NCBI GenBank assembly: GCA_028707175.1
Contig: JAQTUV010000001.1
Span: 62,001-126,000, forward strand
Direction: 5' to 3'
DNA from: Sideroxydans sp.
GTDB lineage: Bacteria; Pseudomonadota; Gammaproteobacteria; Burkholderiales; Gallionellaceae
DNA length: 64,000 nucleotides
The notes beneath the pieces were generated by a model that was not told the origin of the DNA, did no database searches, and saw nothing but the letters and a program-made list of their open reading frames with translations. Positions within the stretch are counted from its first letter, which is position 1; the number at the start of each line of letters is the position of its first letter. Shown here piece by piece: positions 19,149 through 27,820 of the stretch. The position numbers and the translations under genes were made by a program.

Positions 19149-22100
19149 TGGTCGTGAAAAAAACCAAGCTATCCCCCCGCAAAAAATGGATGCTGATCCT
19201 GCTCACGCCTTGCGTCGCTGCGGCGGGAGTTGGTTACTATTTATTGGGCACGACTTCGGGGATGCGCTGGATGGCGGGGGTGGCAGATCGCCATACGCGC
19301 GGTGCGCTCAAACTGGATGGGTTAAGTGGCTCGGTATTGGGTGGGTTTAAGTTTGAACAACTGACATACGATGCAGCAGGCCAAAAGGTCGATGTGCATT
19401 CAGGTGAGTTTGATTGGAAGCCGAGCGCCCTGTTAAGTAATGAATTGCATCTATTGCGGCTGTCGGTTCAGCGGATCGATGTGCATGCGACTAAGTCTGA
19501 TGCGCCGGCGGTAATGCCGACATCTTTAGCGCTTCCCTTAGACGTCACAGTCGATCAACTTCAGATAGGGCAGTTGAGATATTTCACCAATAAATCCACT
19601 CAGCCTGACTTTGAGTTGAGCCAGTTAGAGGCTGCGCTGCACAGCGATCAACAGCAACATCAGTTGAAATTACAACACGCTCATTTGCCTGCAGGAAACG
19701 TCATGGGGGATGCGCTATTGGCAACAGCGCATCCATTTGCATTTACGGCGCATCTTGCATTGGATACCGCGACACCTCGTGAAGAACCGCTCCGTGTCTT
19801 AGTTGATGCACAGGGTGATTTGCAACGTTTTGGTTTGTTGTTGAACACCGATGGCGCGGGTCTGAATGTGCAAGGGAATGTAGAGGTCGCCCCACTGGCT
19901 GAGGTGGCTGTTCCTCATATGGAAATACAGTTCAAAGGTTTGGAGATTGAGCGTCTATTAGCTGATATGCCACGTGCTCGATTGACTGGCAAAATCGAAT
20001 TGTTTGGCAAGCCTAAAGGTTGGATGGAAGGTGATATTCGCATGCATAACGATATCGCGCGTTCTATCGATCACTCAGGCATTCCCCTGCAAAACATCAC
20101 TGCGCAACTGCGTGTTTCTGCAGACCATTGGCAGATTCGTGGCCTCGATGCGCAGACGATACTGCAAGGCCATTTGGCGGGGACGATGGACTGGAATGCA
20201 AAGCAGAACGGAATGCGTGCGCAGTTGAACCTGCGTGCTGTGGATGTGCAAGCTTTTGATAGTCGACTTGAATCAAGGCGCATGAATGGTAGCGTCACCT
20301 TAGATGGTGCAGGTGAATCACAGCATGCTGTTTTGGCATTGGCTGATGGCACTGCAAAATTGACGGGTGATCTGACGCGTCAGGGAAAACGCGTGAAGCT
20401 CAATAGTATGCGGCTTGTGCGCGGGGAGACAAGTTTGGAGGGACAGGGCGAATTCATAATGGATCGACGTCGCTCATTCAGATTCGTCAGCCGATTGCAA
20501 AAACTTAATCTCGCTGAATTCGCAGCAACGCCGCCGACAGAATTAAATGCACAAGTAAGTGTTGCTGGGGAGCTATTGCCGAAGGTGCATGGGGAACTGC
20601 GATTTGATTTGGCCAATAGCCACTTTGCGCAACATGAGATTGCCGGGAATGGTCGCATTGTTTTGGCGGGTGAGCAGCGCGGAGAAGGCGAGTTTGCGTT
20701 GCATCTGGGCGACAATCAACTGAGTGTCTCGGGTAACTATGGCAATGGCAGCGATCATTTGCGTATGGTGTTAACCGCCAATGATTTGTCCCAATTCGAC
20801 ACCTTGATGGCGGGGGAATTGAAGGGCGAGGCGTCGCTGACTGGGACAGCGGGCGCGCCTCAATTTAGCTTCAGTTTGGGAGGGGAGGCGTTGCAATTGC
20901 CCTCCTCACAACGTATTAAATCATTTGCTGCAAAAGGCGAGGTGTCGTCGCAGTCGTTGAATATCAATCTGCTTGCGCAGGATATCAACACTGCCAATGG
21001 ATTGAATATTCCTGTGCTCGAGTTCGATGTAAACGGGGCGCCTGAACAGCACACAGTGCGTGCGCATGCACAATTGAAGCAAGATGATGTGGCACAAGAA
21101 GATGTGCGATTGTCAGCACAAGGTGGGGTAGGTGATCTGGAACAAAGCTGGCGTGCTTGGCAATGGCAAGGGATGTTGAATGAGTTAGTTGGTACAGGGA
21201 GTCTGCCATTGCAACTCAATGCACCAACGACCCTGCTTGTTGCATCGCAAATTGCGCAACTGGGTGCATCTGAATATTCAGCCGGAGGCGGGCAAGCAAA
21301 GCTGACCATTTCGCAATGGACGCCCGCATATTGGCGCAGTGCGGGATCGTTTAGCGGGTTGGGTGTTCGTGCGATCAATGTGGCGGACAGCGAAGGTAAT
21401 TTAGATCGATTTGATACCTTGCGTTTCGGCGGCAACTGGGATGTTCAGGCTGACGATCATTGGGATGCGCTATTCAATTTGCAGCGCGAGAGTGGTGATT
21501 GGGTCGTTGATGCAAAAACGGGAACCCGATTCGGCTTGGATTCTCTCAATGTGAATGTGCGTGCAGTGAAGGATCAATTGGAAGCACAGCTCTCCGCAAC
21601 GGGGGCCAAGCTGGGTGTGTTGAATGTGAGCGCCAAGGTGCCTTTGACACCTGAGAATAAGGGATGGACAGTGGCACCGGATGCACCGCTTACGGGACGT
21701 CTATTTTTAAACTCCAGCGACTTATCGTGGTTCGGCCCGGTTTGGGATGGCAACTTTCAGACAGGTGGCAAGTTGATGCTGGACGCGGAACTGATCGGCA
21801 ATCTGTATACACCACGTTTGAAAGGTTCAGTGCAAGGTGAGGGCTTGAGTTTTGCCATGCTGGATCAAGGGGTGCGCTTGGAGCAGGGGCAGTTGCGCGC
21901 ACAATTGCGTCAGGATGAAGTGCAGTTGGATCTCTTTGATTTTGATTCGCCCTATCTGCCTCAGCCTAAAGATAAATTGTTGGGTGATTTCAAACTCAGT
22001 CGTCGTGCTGGCAAATTAACGGCCAGTGGCACACTTGACCTTAAAGGTGATAAAGGCGGTGTGCAAATCACTGCCCAGCAGTTTCCCTTGTTGCAACGTT

Positions 22101-22978
22101 CGGATCGTTGGGTCATCGCATCTGGTACAGGCCATGCACATTTTTCAGGCAAGACACTCGTATTGGATGGGGATATCCGTGCTGACGCAGGGTTGATCGA
22201 TCAGCCGGTGAGTAATCGGCCGCAATTGGCAGAGGATGTGCAGATCGTTGGGCAAGAAGTTGACGATCATACGCAACAGCAAAACAAAGTCGCCGCTTCA
22301 CTTGCGCTGGGCGATCATTTCTACATACGGGCATCGGGCTTGGAGGCTAGGCTGGCTGGAAAATTGGATGTGCGTGGCGAGCCTGGTGAGCCCCTGAGTG
22401 TGACGGGAATCATTGAGGCACAAGATGCGGTATTCGATGCCTATGGACAGCGTCTGCAAGTTGATCGCGGAATGGTCAATTTTCAGGGGCGCATGGATGA
22501 TCCTGGTTTGAATATTCTTGCGACACGCAAAGGATTGAGCGTCGAAGCGGGTGTGGAGGTGACAGGAACAGCACGCAAACCCGTCATTCACCTGGTTTCC
22601 ACTCCCAGTGTGCCTGATGCTGAGAAACTGTCTTGGATCGTGTTAGGGCGCGTTCCTGATAGCAGTGGCATCGACTCATCCTTGCTTCTTTCTGCCGCGA
22701 CCAATATTTTGGGCGGGCAGTCCGCCTTACATTTGGGGCGTGCCATTGGTGTCGATGAGTTGTCGCTCAACCAAAAAGCAGGTGGGGATATCACCAGCCA
22801 AGTCGTCACGGTGGGTAAGCGTCTTAACGCGCGCGCTTACATCAGTTACGAACAAGGCTTGACCTCGACCGCCGGTATCACAAAGTTCACCTATACGTTG
22901 TCGCCGCGCGTGACGCTTGTGACCCGCACCGGTGTGGATGACGCCCTCGATTTATTCTATTCATTCCGTTACTACTGA
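19148..22978 (+). CDS. tamB: TamB, inner-membrane AsmA-like translocation/lipid-transfer protein
   Basis: The 1276-residue protein has one N-terminal anchor helix (about residues 14-34) followed by a very long periplasmic beta-rich rod. The C-terminal DUF490/TamB domain is clear (LSWIVLGRVPDSSG near 1165 and the final YEQGLTS to LFYSFRYY segment). TamB spans the periplasm as a lipid-conducting beta-taco and docks on TamA. The ATG at 19148 is preferred to the TTG one codon earlier. It forms an operon with tamA (1-base overlap) and is the last gene; 113 bases follow before the convergent phosphatase gene. Confidence 0.93.
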   Translation: MVVKKTKLSPRKKWMLILLTPCVAAAGVGYYLLGTTSGMRWMAGVADRHTRGALKLDGLSGSVLGGFKFEQLTYDAAGQKVDVHSGEFDWKPSALLSNELHLLRLSVQRIDVHATKSDAPAVMPTSLALPLDVTVDQLQIGQLRYFTNKSTQPDFELSQLEAALHSDQQQHQLKLQHAHLPAGNVMGDALLATAHPFAFTAHLALDTATPREEPLRVLVDAQGDLQRFGLLLNTDGAGLNVQGNVEVAPLAEVAVPHMEIQFKGLEIERLLADMPRARLTGKIELFGKPKGWMEGDIRMHNDIARSIDHSGIPLQNITAQLRVSADHWQIRGLDAQTILQGHLAGTMDWNAKQNGMRAQLNLRAVDVQAFDSRLESRRMNGSVTLDGAGESQHAVLALADGTAKLTGDLTRQGKRVKLNSMRLVRGETSLEGQGEFIMDRRRSFRFVSRLQKLNLAEFAATPPTELNAQVSVAGELLPKVHGELRFDLANSHFAQHEIAGNGRIVLAGEQRGEGEFALHLGDNQLSVSGNYGNGSDHLRMVLTANDLSQFDTLMAGELKGEASLTGTAGAPQFSFSLGGEALQLPSSQRIKSFAAKGEVSSQSLNINLLAQDINTANGLNIPVLEFDVNGAPEQHTVRAHAQLKQDDVAQEDVRLSAQGGVGDLEQSWRAWQWQGMLNELVGTGSLPLQLNAPTTLLVASQIAQLGASEYSAGGGQAKLTISQWTPAYWRSAGSFSGLGVRAINVADSEGNLDRFDTLRFGGNWDVQADDHWDALFNLQRESGDWVVDAKTGTRFGLDSLNVNVRAVKDQLEAQLSATGAKLGVLNVSAKVPLTPENKGWTVAPDAPLTGRLFLNSSDLSWFGPVWDGNFQTGGKLMLDAELIGNLYTPRLKGSVQGEGLSFAMLDQGVRLEQGQLRAQLRQDEVQLDLFDFDSPYLPQPKDKLLGDFKLSRRAGKLTASGTLDLKGDKGGVQITAQQFPLLQRSDRWVIASGTGHAHFSGKTLVLDGDIRADAGLIDQPVSNRPQLAEDVQIVGQEVDDHTQQQNKVAASLALGDHFYIRASGLEARLAGKLDVRGEPGEPLSVTGIIEAQDAVFDAYGQRLQVDRGMVNFQGRMDDPGLNILATRKGLSVEAGVEVTGTARKPVIHLVSTPSVPDAEKLSWIVLGRVPDSSGIDSSLLLSAATNILGGQSALHLGRAIGVDELSLNQKAGGDITSQVVTVGKRLNARAYISYEQGLTSTAGITKFTYTLSPRVTLVTRTGVDDALDLFYSFRYY

Positions 22979-23084
22979 TTGACGACACATTGTTCAGCAG
23001 AGTCTATTGTCTGCAGCCCTTCAAGATTGCGTTGCGTCTTTTAATTTCTGCTATCAGCTCCCCCGCAATATGTGGGAGGCGGTG

Positions 23085-23102
23085 CTAATTGCTAGCAATT
23101 AG
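23085..23102. repeat. 18-bp perfect palindrome at the end of the phosphatase gene
   Basis: CTAATTGCTAGCAATTAG is self-complementary and contains the TAG stop of the minus-strand phosphatase gene. It may act as a hairpin at the mRNA 3' end or as a protein-binding palindrome. A second weaker hairpin (CTCCC/GGGAG) lies at about 23058-23079. Confidence 0.6.
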
Positions 23103-23571
23103 TACCGTACAGTTTCACTAATGATGAACGCTGATTGGGTTTCATATTGATCACTGGGCGGATACTTTTTGCCATCAGTTCAGCCTCATCTATAGTCTTG
23201 CAAAGGCCAAGTTCCAGTAACACACCGACAGCGACAGTACCCGTCCTGCCTTTACCGCCACCACAATGGAATGCTACTTTTTTCTTTTGCTCATACGCTG
23301 AAACGACTGCTTGGATCGCCTGTGCAAAGAGTAGGTGCTCAGACTCAGTCGCATTGTCACCCAGAGGGATTTTGACCCAAGTCACCGAGGCGGCGGACGA
23401 TTCACAGCCTTGAGATTCCTCGCGCAAGTCCACCACGATCTGAACTCCTTCATTCTCGACCATTGCAGGGACATCCTTTGCGCCGCCAAAGTAGATTCGG
23501 TCGGTGATCAGTGCTTGGTATGTTTTATCTAGTGTCATGTTATTCATTCTTAGTTGTTGAGCCAGTGCCAT
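23092..23571 (-). CDS. Dual-specificity/CDKN3-like protein phosphatase
   Basis: This is a cysteine-based phosphatase with the HCGGGKGRTGT loop (HCx5R; Cys near residue 103). A candidate general-acid Asp lies upstream in PLGDNATE. YFGGAKDVPAMVENEGVQ and VDLREE are typical of CDKN3/DSP-like domains. Several in-frame starts exist: ATG at 23571 (used, preceded by GGAAAG), ATG at 23547 and 23538, and a longer frame to 23625. It is divergent from arsR and separated by about 140 bases, so it could be ArsR-controlled, although phosphatases of this kind are not standard ars components. The substrate is unknown. Confidence 0.8.
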   Translation of the reverse strand: MALAQQLRMNNMTLDKTYQALITDRIYFGGAKDVPAMVENEGVQIVVDLREESQGCESSAASVTWVKIPLGDNATESEHLLFAQAIQAVVSAYEQKKKVAFHCGGGKGRTGTVAVGVLLELGLCKTIDEAELMAKSIRPVINMKPNQRSSLVKLYGTNC

Positions 23572-23709
23572 AGAGTTGCTCTTTCCACGGCAGTTTATAA
23601 GGTTGACCTTGTCGTGTATTCGCACAAACCAGTTTGGTGTTGAACATGTGCAACCCTTGTGGTTTAATAAATTAACATTTTAATAATCGTTTAACAATTG
23701 AAATATAAG

Positions 23710-24033
23710 ATGATGAAACCCGATCAGGTAGTCAAAGCATTAGCGGCACTGGCGCAACCGACTCGGTTGGCAATCTACCGACTGTTGGTAGCAAGCGGGC
23801 CAGAAGGAATGGCGGCTGGGCAGATCGCGGAGAAGTTGAAGGTGTCACCTGCCAACATGTCATTCCATTTTAAGACGCTCAGTCATGCTGGGCTGGTGGA
23901 AAGTAAGCAGGATGGTCGTTTCGTTTACTACGCTGCAAATTTTACGGTGATGAACGGCATGGTGGATTACCTCACCGAGAACTGTTGTGGTGGTAACGAT
24001 GCGGTATGCAAGACACCCATTAAGAAATGTTGA
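23710..24033 (+). CDS. arsR: ArsR-family metalloregulatory repressor
   Basis: This winged-helix protein of about 107 residues has the recognition helix region SPANMSFHFKTLSHAGLV. In place of the classic ELCVCD metal site in the alpha-3 helix it has a C-terminal cysteine cluster (ENCCGGNDAVCKTPIKKC). This matches ArsR variants whose arsenite site lies near the C-terminus. It should repress the downstream ars operon until arsenite binds. The ATG at 23710 (or 23713) follows an A/T-rich promoter region; the frame could also open at a TTG at 23698. arsC begins 21 bases downstream. Confidence 0.9.
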   Translation: MMKPDQVVKALAALAQPTRLAIYRLLVASGPEGMAAGQIAEKLKVSPANMSFHFKTLSHAGLVESKQDGRFVYYAANFTVMNGMVDYLTENCCGGNDAVCKTPIKKC

Positions 24034-24054
24034 TAACTTCAAAGGAAGAATGGA

Positions 24055-24552
24055 ATGAGTGATAAACAATACAACGTACTGATTCTATGCACAGGTAACT
24101 CCGCCCGCAGCGTGTTGGGCGAAGTGCTGTTCAATGTGTTGGGCAAAGGTCAATTCAAGGCGTACAGCGCTGGGAGCAAACCTGCAGGCAAGGTCAATCC
24201 TGGTGCTATCGAGTGGTTGGAGGCACATGGCCATAGCACCGAAGGTCTGCGCAGTAAAAGTTGGGACGAGTTCTCCGCTCCGGGAGCGCCTGAATTCGAT
24301 TTCGTATTCACCGTTTGCGATAACGCAGCGGGTGAGGTTTGCCCTGTGTGGTACGGCGCTCCGATGACTGCGCATTGGGGCATCCCAGACCCCGCACATA
24401 TCGAAGGCGACGAGGCGCGTCGTGCGGCATTCAATAAAGCTGCAGAGCAGTTGGCGCGTCGTATCGGTTTGTTCATGGCATTGCCTATCGACAAACTTGA
24501 CAAACTGGCTCTGAAGCATGAGTTGAGCGAAATCGGTCGCACTAAAGATTGA
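24055..24552 (+). CDS. arsC: Arsenate reductase, low-molecular-weight phosphatase type
   Basis: The 165-residue protein has the P-loop CTGNSARS (nucleophile Cys12) and the general acid in IPDPAHIEG. Two further cysteines at 88 and 96 (CDNAAGEVC) can form the relay disulfide used by thioredoxin-coupled ArsC. It reduces arsenate to arsenite in the cytoplasm, which the downstream ArsA/Acr3 then expel. An AAGGAAGA site precedes the ATG. It is unrelated to glutaredoxin-type ArsC of E. coli plasmids. The arsD ATG follows 11 bases after the stop. Confidence 0.93.
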   Translation: MSDKQYNVLILCTGNSARSVLGEVLFNVLGKGQFKAYSAGSKPAGKVNPGAIEWLEAHGHSTEGLRSKSWDEFSAPGAPEFDFVFTVCDNAAGEVCPVWYGAPMTAHWGIPDPAHIEGDEARRAAFNKAAEQLARRIGLFMALPIDKLDKLALKHELSEIGRTKD

Positions 24553-24563
24553 TAGAGGCTGCC

Positions 24564-24938
24564 ATGAAGAAGCTACAAATTTTCGATCCAGCACTGTGTT
24601 GTAGTACCGGTGTGTGTGGAACTGAAGTTGATCAAGCATTGGTGGATTTCAGCGCTGATGTGGATTGGCTCAAGCAGGCGGGTGGACACATCGAGCGCTT
24701 CAACCTCGCGCAGCAACCGATGTCCTTTGCCGACAGCGCAGTGGTCAAAGGATTCTTGGAGCGTTCTGGGGCGGAAGGACTGCCGTTGATTCTGCTTGAT
24801 GGCGAGATCGCTATGGCAGGACGTTATCCCTCTCGCAAAGAGTTGGCACGCTTCGCTGGATTGTCTGAAGCCTTAGCTGCGATCGCAGTGTCGGAAGTGA
24901 AGTCCGATGCATGTTGTTCGGGTAGCAAGTGCTGTTAA
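24564..24938 (+). CDS. arsD: ArsD arsenite metallochaperone
   Basis: The 124-residue protein has Cys12, Cys13 and Cys18 at exactly the positions used by R773 ArsD to bind arsenite (ALCCSTGVCG). Two vicinal cysteine pairs sit at the C-terminus (117-118 and 123-124). ArsD hands arsenite to ArsA and raises the pump's affinity. The ATG at 24564 follows a GAGGC site; a longer frame from a TTG at 24549 would not keep this cysteine numbering. The arsA ATG lies 22 bases after its stop. Confidence 0.95.
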   Translation: MKKLQIFDPALCCSTGVCGTEVDQALVDFSADVDWLKQAGGHIERFNLAQQPMSFADSAVVKGFLERSGAEGLPLILLDGEIAMAGRYPSRKELARFAGLSEALAAIAVSEVKSDACCSGSKCC

Positions 24939-24960
24939 GTCACTCCACAAGGTAAGTCAC

Positions 24961-26709
24961 ATGAAGCTGCTAAAAGATGTTCCTCAATTCTTGTTCTTTA
25001 CCGGCAAAGGTGGAGTGGGCAAGACCTCTCTCGCTTGCGCCACCGCAGTGCGATTGGCTGATGAAGGGAAGCGTGTCCTTCTGGTGAGCACCGATCCTGC
25101 TTCGAACGTGGGGCAGGTGTTCGGTGTCACGATTGGCAATAGAATCACTCATATCCCTCTGGTTGTTAATCTATCTGCATTGGAGATCGACCCGCAGGCA
25201 GCCGCGCAAGCCTACCGTGACCGCATTGTGGGGCCGGTGCGTGGCGTGCTGTCGGAATCCGTTGTGCGGGGTATCGAGGAGCAACTTTCGGGTGCATGCA
25301 CCACCGAGATTGCCGCATTCGATGAGTTCACCGAGTTGCTGACCGATCCGGCCATGATCGATCCTTTCGATCACATCATCTTTGATACGGCTCCTACGGG
25401 ACACACGATCCGTTTGCTGCAACTGCCAGGTGCTTGGAGTGGATTCCTAGACGACAACCCTGAAGGTGCTTCTTGTCTCGGCCCATTGTCTGGCTTGGAG
25501 AAACAACGCCAACGTTACAGCGATGCGGTCGCCGTCCTCGCCGATTCGCGCCGAACACGCTTGGTGCTAGTGGCGCGTGCGCAGCGTTCTACTTTGATAG
25601 AAGCAGCACGCACCAGTGAAGAATTGGCTCATATCGGTTTTTCTCACCAACATCTGGTGGTGAATGGATGCATGCCCGAGAGCGAAGCGAGTGACCCTGT
25701 GGCCTCGGCCATCTTGAAGCGCGAACAGGGGGCGCTAGCAGCAATGCCAGAAGTGTTACGCAAATTACCTACGGATAAGCGAGAACTGTTGCCATTCAAT
25801 CTGGTGGGCGTGGAGGCACTGCGTGCGCTGCTCAATGATGCGACTATCAAATTGGCTGATGCGATTCAGCATCCCACAGAGAGTCTGCCACGGCTATCTA
25901 GCTTGATTGATGAGATGGAGAAAGCGGGACATGGCTTGATCATGTTGATGGGCAAAGGCGGCGTAGGTAAAACCACGATGGCCGCAGCGATCGCTGTCGA
26001 ATTGGCCGCACGTGGCCATGCCGTGCAACTCACCACTTCCGATCCTGCCGCGCATCTAGCAGACACCTTGCGGGGTGATACGGCGAATCTCACCTTGAGT
26101 CGCATCGATCCTGTTGCTGAGACCGAGCGTTATCGTCAGCACGTTCTCGAAACCAAAGGTAAGAATCTGGACGCACAAGGTCGCGCCTTGTTGGAAGAAG
26201 ATCTGCGCTCTCCGTGTACTGAAGAGATCGCCGTATTCCAAGCCTTCTCGCGTGCCATACGAGAAGCGAATCACGCGTTTGTAGTGATGGACACCGCCCC
26301 CACTGGACATACGTTATTGCTGTTGGATGCGACCGGTGCCTACCATCGTGAGGTCGCACGCAACATGAAAGACAGCACGCGTTTCACCACACCGATGATG
26401 CAACTCCAAAATCAGGAACACACACGGATCCTCATCGTGACGCTGGCTGAAACCACGCCCGTATTGGAGGCCGCGAATCTGCAAGAGGATCTGCGCCGTG
26501 CGGGTATCGAGCCGTGGGCATGGATCGTTAACCAAAGTCTTGCAGCAGCACATCCAGCTTCTCGACTGTTGGCGTTGAGGGCAGAACAGGAATGGAAACA
26601 ACTCGAATCAGTCCAGCAGGAATATGCGAGCCGCATCGCTGTCGTACCCGTGCAAGCTAATGAGCCTGTTGGCATCGAAGCTTTGCGTGTACTAGCTGAA
26701 ACAGACTGA
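24961..26709 (+). CDS. arsA: ArsA arsenite-stimulated efflux ATPase
   Basis: The 582-residue protein is made of two homologous ATPase halves. P-loops GKGGVGKT lie at about residues 15-22 and 331-338, and a DTAPTGHT signal-transduction motif occurs in each half (about 142 and 444). Cysteines in SGACTTEI, GASCLGPL and SPCTEEIA match the three arsenite ligands (Cys113, 172 and 422 in R773 ArsA). It receives arsenite from ArsD and energises the membrane permease. The ATG at 24961 gives the canonical N-terminus; the upstream extension overlaps arsD and is rejected. The acr3 gene follows 18 bases later. Confidence 0.96.
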   Translation: MKLLKDVPQFLFFTGKGGVGKTSLACATAVRLADEGKRVLLVSTDPASNVGQVFGVTIGNRITHIPLVVNLSALEIDPQAAAQAYRDRIVGPVRGVLSESVVRGIEEQLSGACTTEIAAFDEFTELLTDPAMIDPFDHIIFDTAPTGHTIRLLQLPGAWSGFLDDNPEGASCLGPLSGLEKQRQRYSDAVAVLADSRRTRLVLVARAQRSTLIEAARTSEELAHIGFSHQHLVVNGCMPESEASDPVASAILKREQGALAAMPEVLRKLPTDKRELLPFNLVGVEALRALLNDATIKLADAIQHPTESLPRLSSLIDEMEKAGHGLIMLMGKGGVGKTTMAAAIAVELAARGHAVQLTTSDPAAHLADTLRGDTANLTLSRIDPVAETERYRQHVLETKGKNLDAQGRALLEEDLRSPCTEEIAVFQAFSRAIREANHAFVVMDTAPTGHTLLLLDATGAYHREVARNMKDSTRFTTPMMQLQNQEHTRILIVTLAETTPVLEAANLQEDLRRAGIEPWAWIVNQSLAAAHPASRLLALRAEQEWKQLESVQQEYASRIAVVPVQANEPVGIEALRVLAETD

Positions 26710-26727
26710 ACAAACTTAGGAATAATC

Positions 26728-27750
26728 ATGAGCATCTTTGAACGTTATCTCACCCTCTGGGTATTTCTCTGCATCATCGTCGGCGTGGTGTTAGGGCAGG
26801 CCATCCCCGCACCGTTCCATTGGCTCGGCACCTTGGAAGTCGCCAAGGTCAACCTCCCCGTAGGCCTGCTGATCTGGGTGATGATCATCCCCATGTTGTT
26901 GCGCATCGACTTTGGCTCGTTGCATGAGGTGAAGAAGCATTGGCGTGGCATCGGTGTGACGCTCTTCATCAACTGGGCGGTTAAACCGTTCTCGATGGCG
27001 TTGCTGGGGTGGTTGTTCATTCGCCATCTGTTCGCACCGTATCTGCCTGCAGAGCAACTCGACAGCTACATCGCCGGATTGATTTTGCTCGCGGCAGCTC
27101 CGTGTACTGCGATGGTCTTCGTGTGGAGCAGGTTGGTGAATGGAGAGCCGTTGTTCACCTTGAGCCAAGTCGCGCTCAACGACGCCATCATGGTGTTCGC
27201 CTTCGCGCCATTGGTGGCCTTGTTGCTCGGCATGTCTGCCATCATCGTGCCGTGGGACACCTTGCTGGTGTCCGTGCTGCTCTACATCGTTTTGCCCGTA
27301 TTCATCGCTCAAGCATGGCGTAAGTGGTTGTTGTCGCGCGGCGAACAGACGCTGCAATCCACACTGGAGAAATTGGGCCCTATCTCCATCTCTGCGCTGT
27401 TGTTGACCTTGGTGTTGTTGTTCGCATTTCAAGGTAAAGCTATCGTTGAGCAGCCACTCATCATCCTGATGCTGGCTGTGCCCATTACCATTCAGGTCTA
27501 TTTCACCTCTGGCTTGGCCTATTGGCTGAATCGTCGGGTAGGTGAGGCGCATTGCGTGGCAGGCCCTTCAGCTTTGATCGGCGCCTCTAACTTCTTCGAG
27601 TTGGCGGTTGCGGCGGCGATAAGCCTATTTGGATTCGAGTCAGGAGCAGCGCTAGCTACCGTGGTGGGTGTGCTGATCGAAGTGCCGGTGATGTTGAGCG
27701 TGGTGTATCTGGTGAAACGGAGTCAGGGGTGGTACGAGGTGGGGAAGTAA
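26728..27750 (+). CDS. acr3: Acr3-family arsenite permease
   Basis: The 340-residue polytopic protein has about 10 transmembrane helices and belongs to the BASS superfamily, not the ArsB (12-helix) family. The Acr3 hallmark cysteine is present in AAPCTAMVFVW (Cys126), and the conserved glutamate in SNFFELAVA (Glu291). It exports arsenite across the inner membrane, here probably assisted by ArsA and ArsD encoded upstream. It is often annotated arsB. A GGAATAA site precedes the ATG. The gene ends about 25 bases before the decayed end of the CRISPR array. Confidence 0.95.
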   Translation: MSIFERYLTLWVFLCIIVGVVLGQAIPAPFHWLGTLEVAKVNLPVGLLIWVMIIPMLLRIDFGSLHEVKKHWRGIGVTLFINWAVKPFSMALLGWLFIRHLFAPYLPAEQLDSYIAGLILLAAAPCTAMVFVWSRLVNGEPLFTLSQVALNDAIMVFAFAPLVALLLGMSAIIVPWDTLLVSVLLYIVLPVFIAQAWRKWLLSRGEQTLQSTLEKLGPISISALLLTLVLLFAFQGKAIVEQPLIILMLAVPITIQVYFTSGLAYWLNRRVGEAHCVAGPSALIGASNFFELAVAAAISLFGFESGAALATVVGVLIEVPVMLSVVYLVKRSQGWYEVGK

Positions 27751-27775
27751 ATCCAGATTAGGTGATGAGGAAAAT

Positions 27776-27793
27776 CTATTAATCCTCGCTCGC
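27776..27793. repeat. Decayed leader-distal CRISPR repeat
   Basis: AATCCTCGCTCGC at 27781-27793 matches positions 6-18 of the CRISPR repeat. The flanking bases on both sides do not match, and the next intact repeat starts at 27821. This is the worn terminal repeat expected at the oldest, leader-distal end of an array. Confidence 0.75.
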
Positions 27794-27820
27794 CACTGTT
27801 GCCACGTCCTCGTAGAATTG

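Noticed and set aside
20860..21435. 191-codon minus-strand frame inside tamB
   Set aside because: Antisense shadow; no ribosome-binding site or recognisable domain.
24085..24639. 184-codon minus-strand frame across arsC/arsD
   Set aside because: Shadow of two well-supported plus-strand ars genes.
26791..27552. 253-codon minus-strand frame inside acr3
   Set aside because: Antisense shadow of a clear membrane transporter gene; composition rich in His/Gln/Arg typical of reverse frames.
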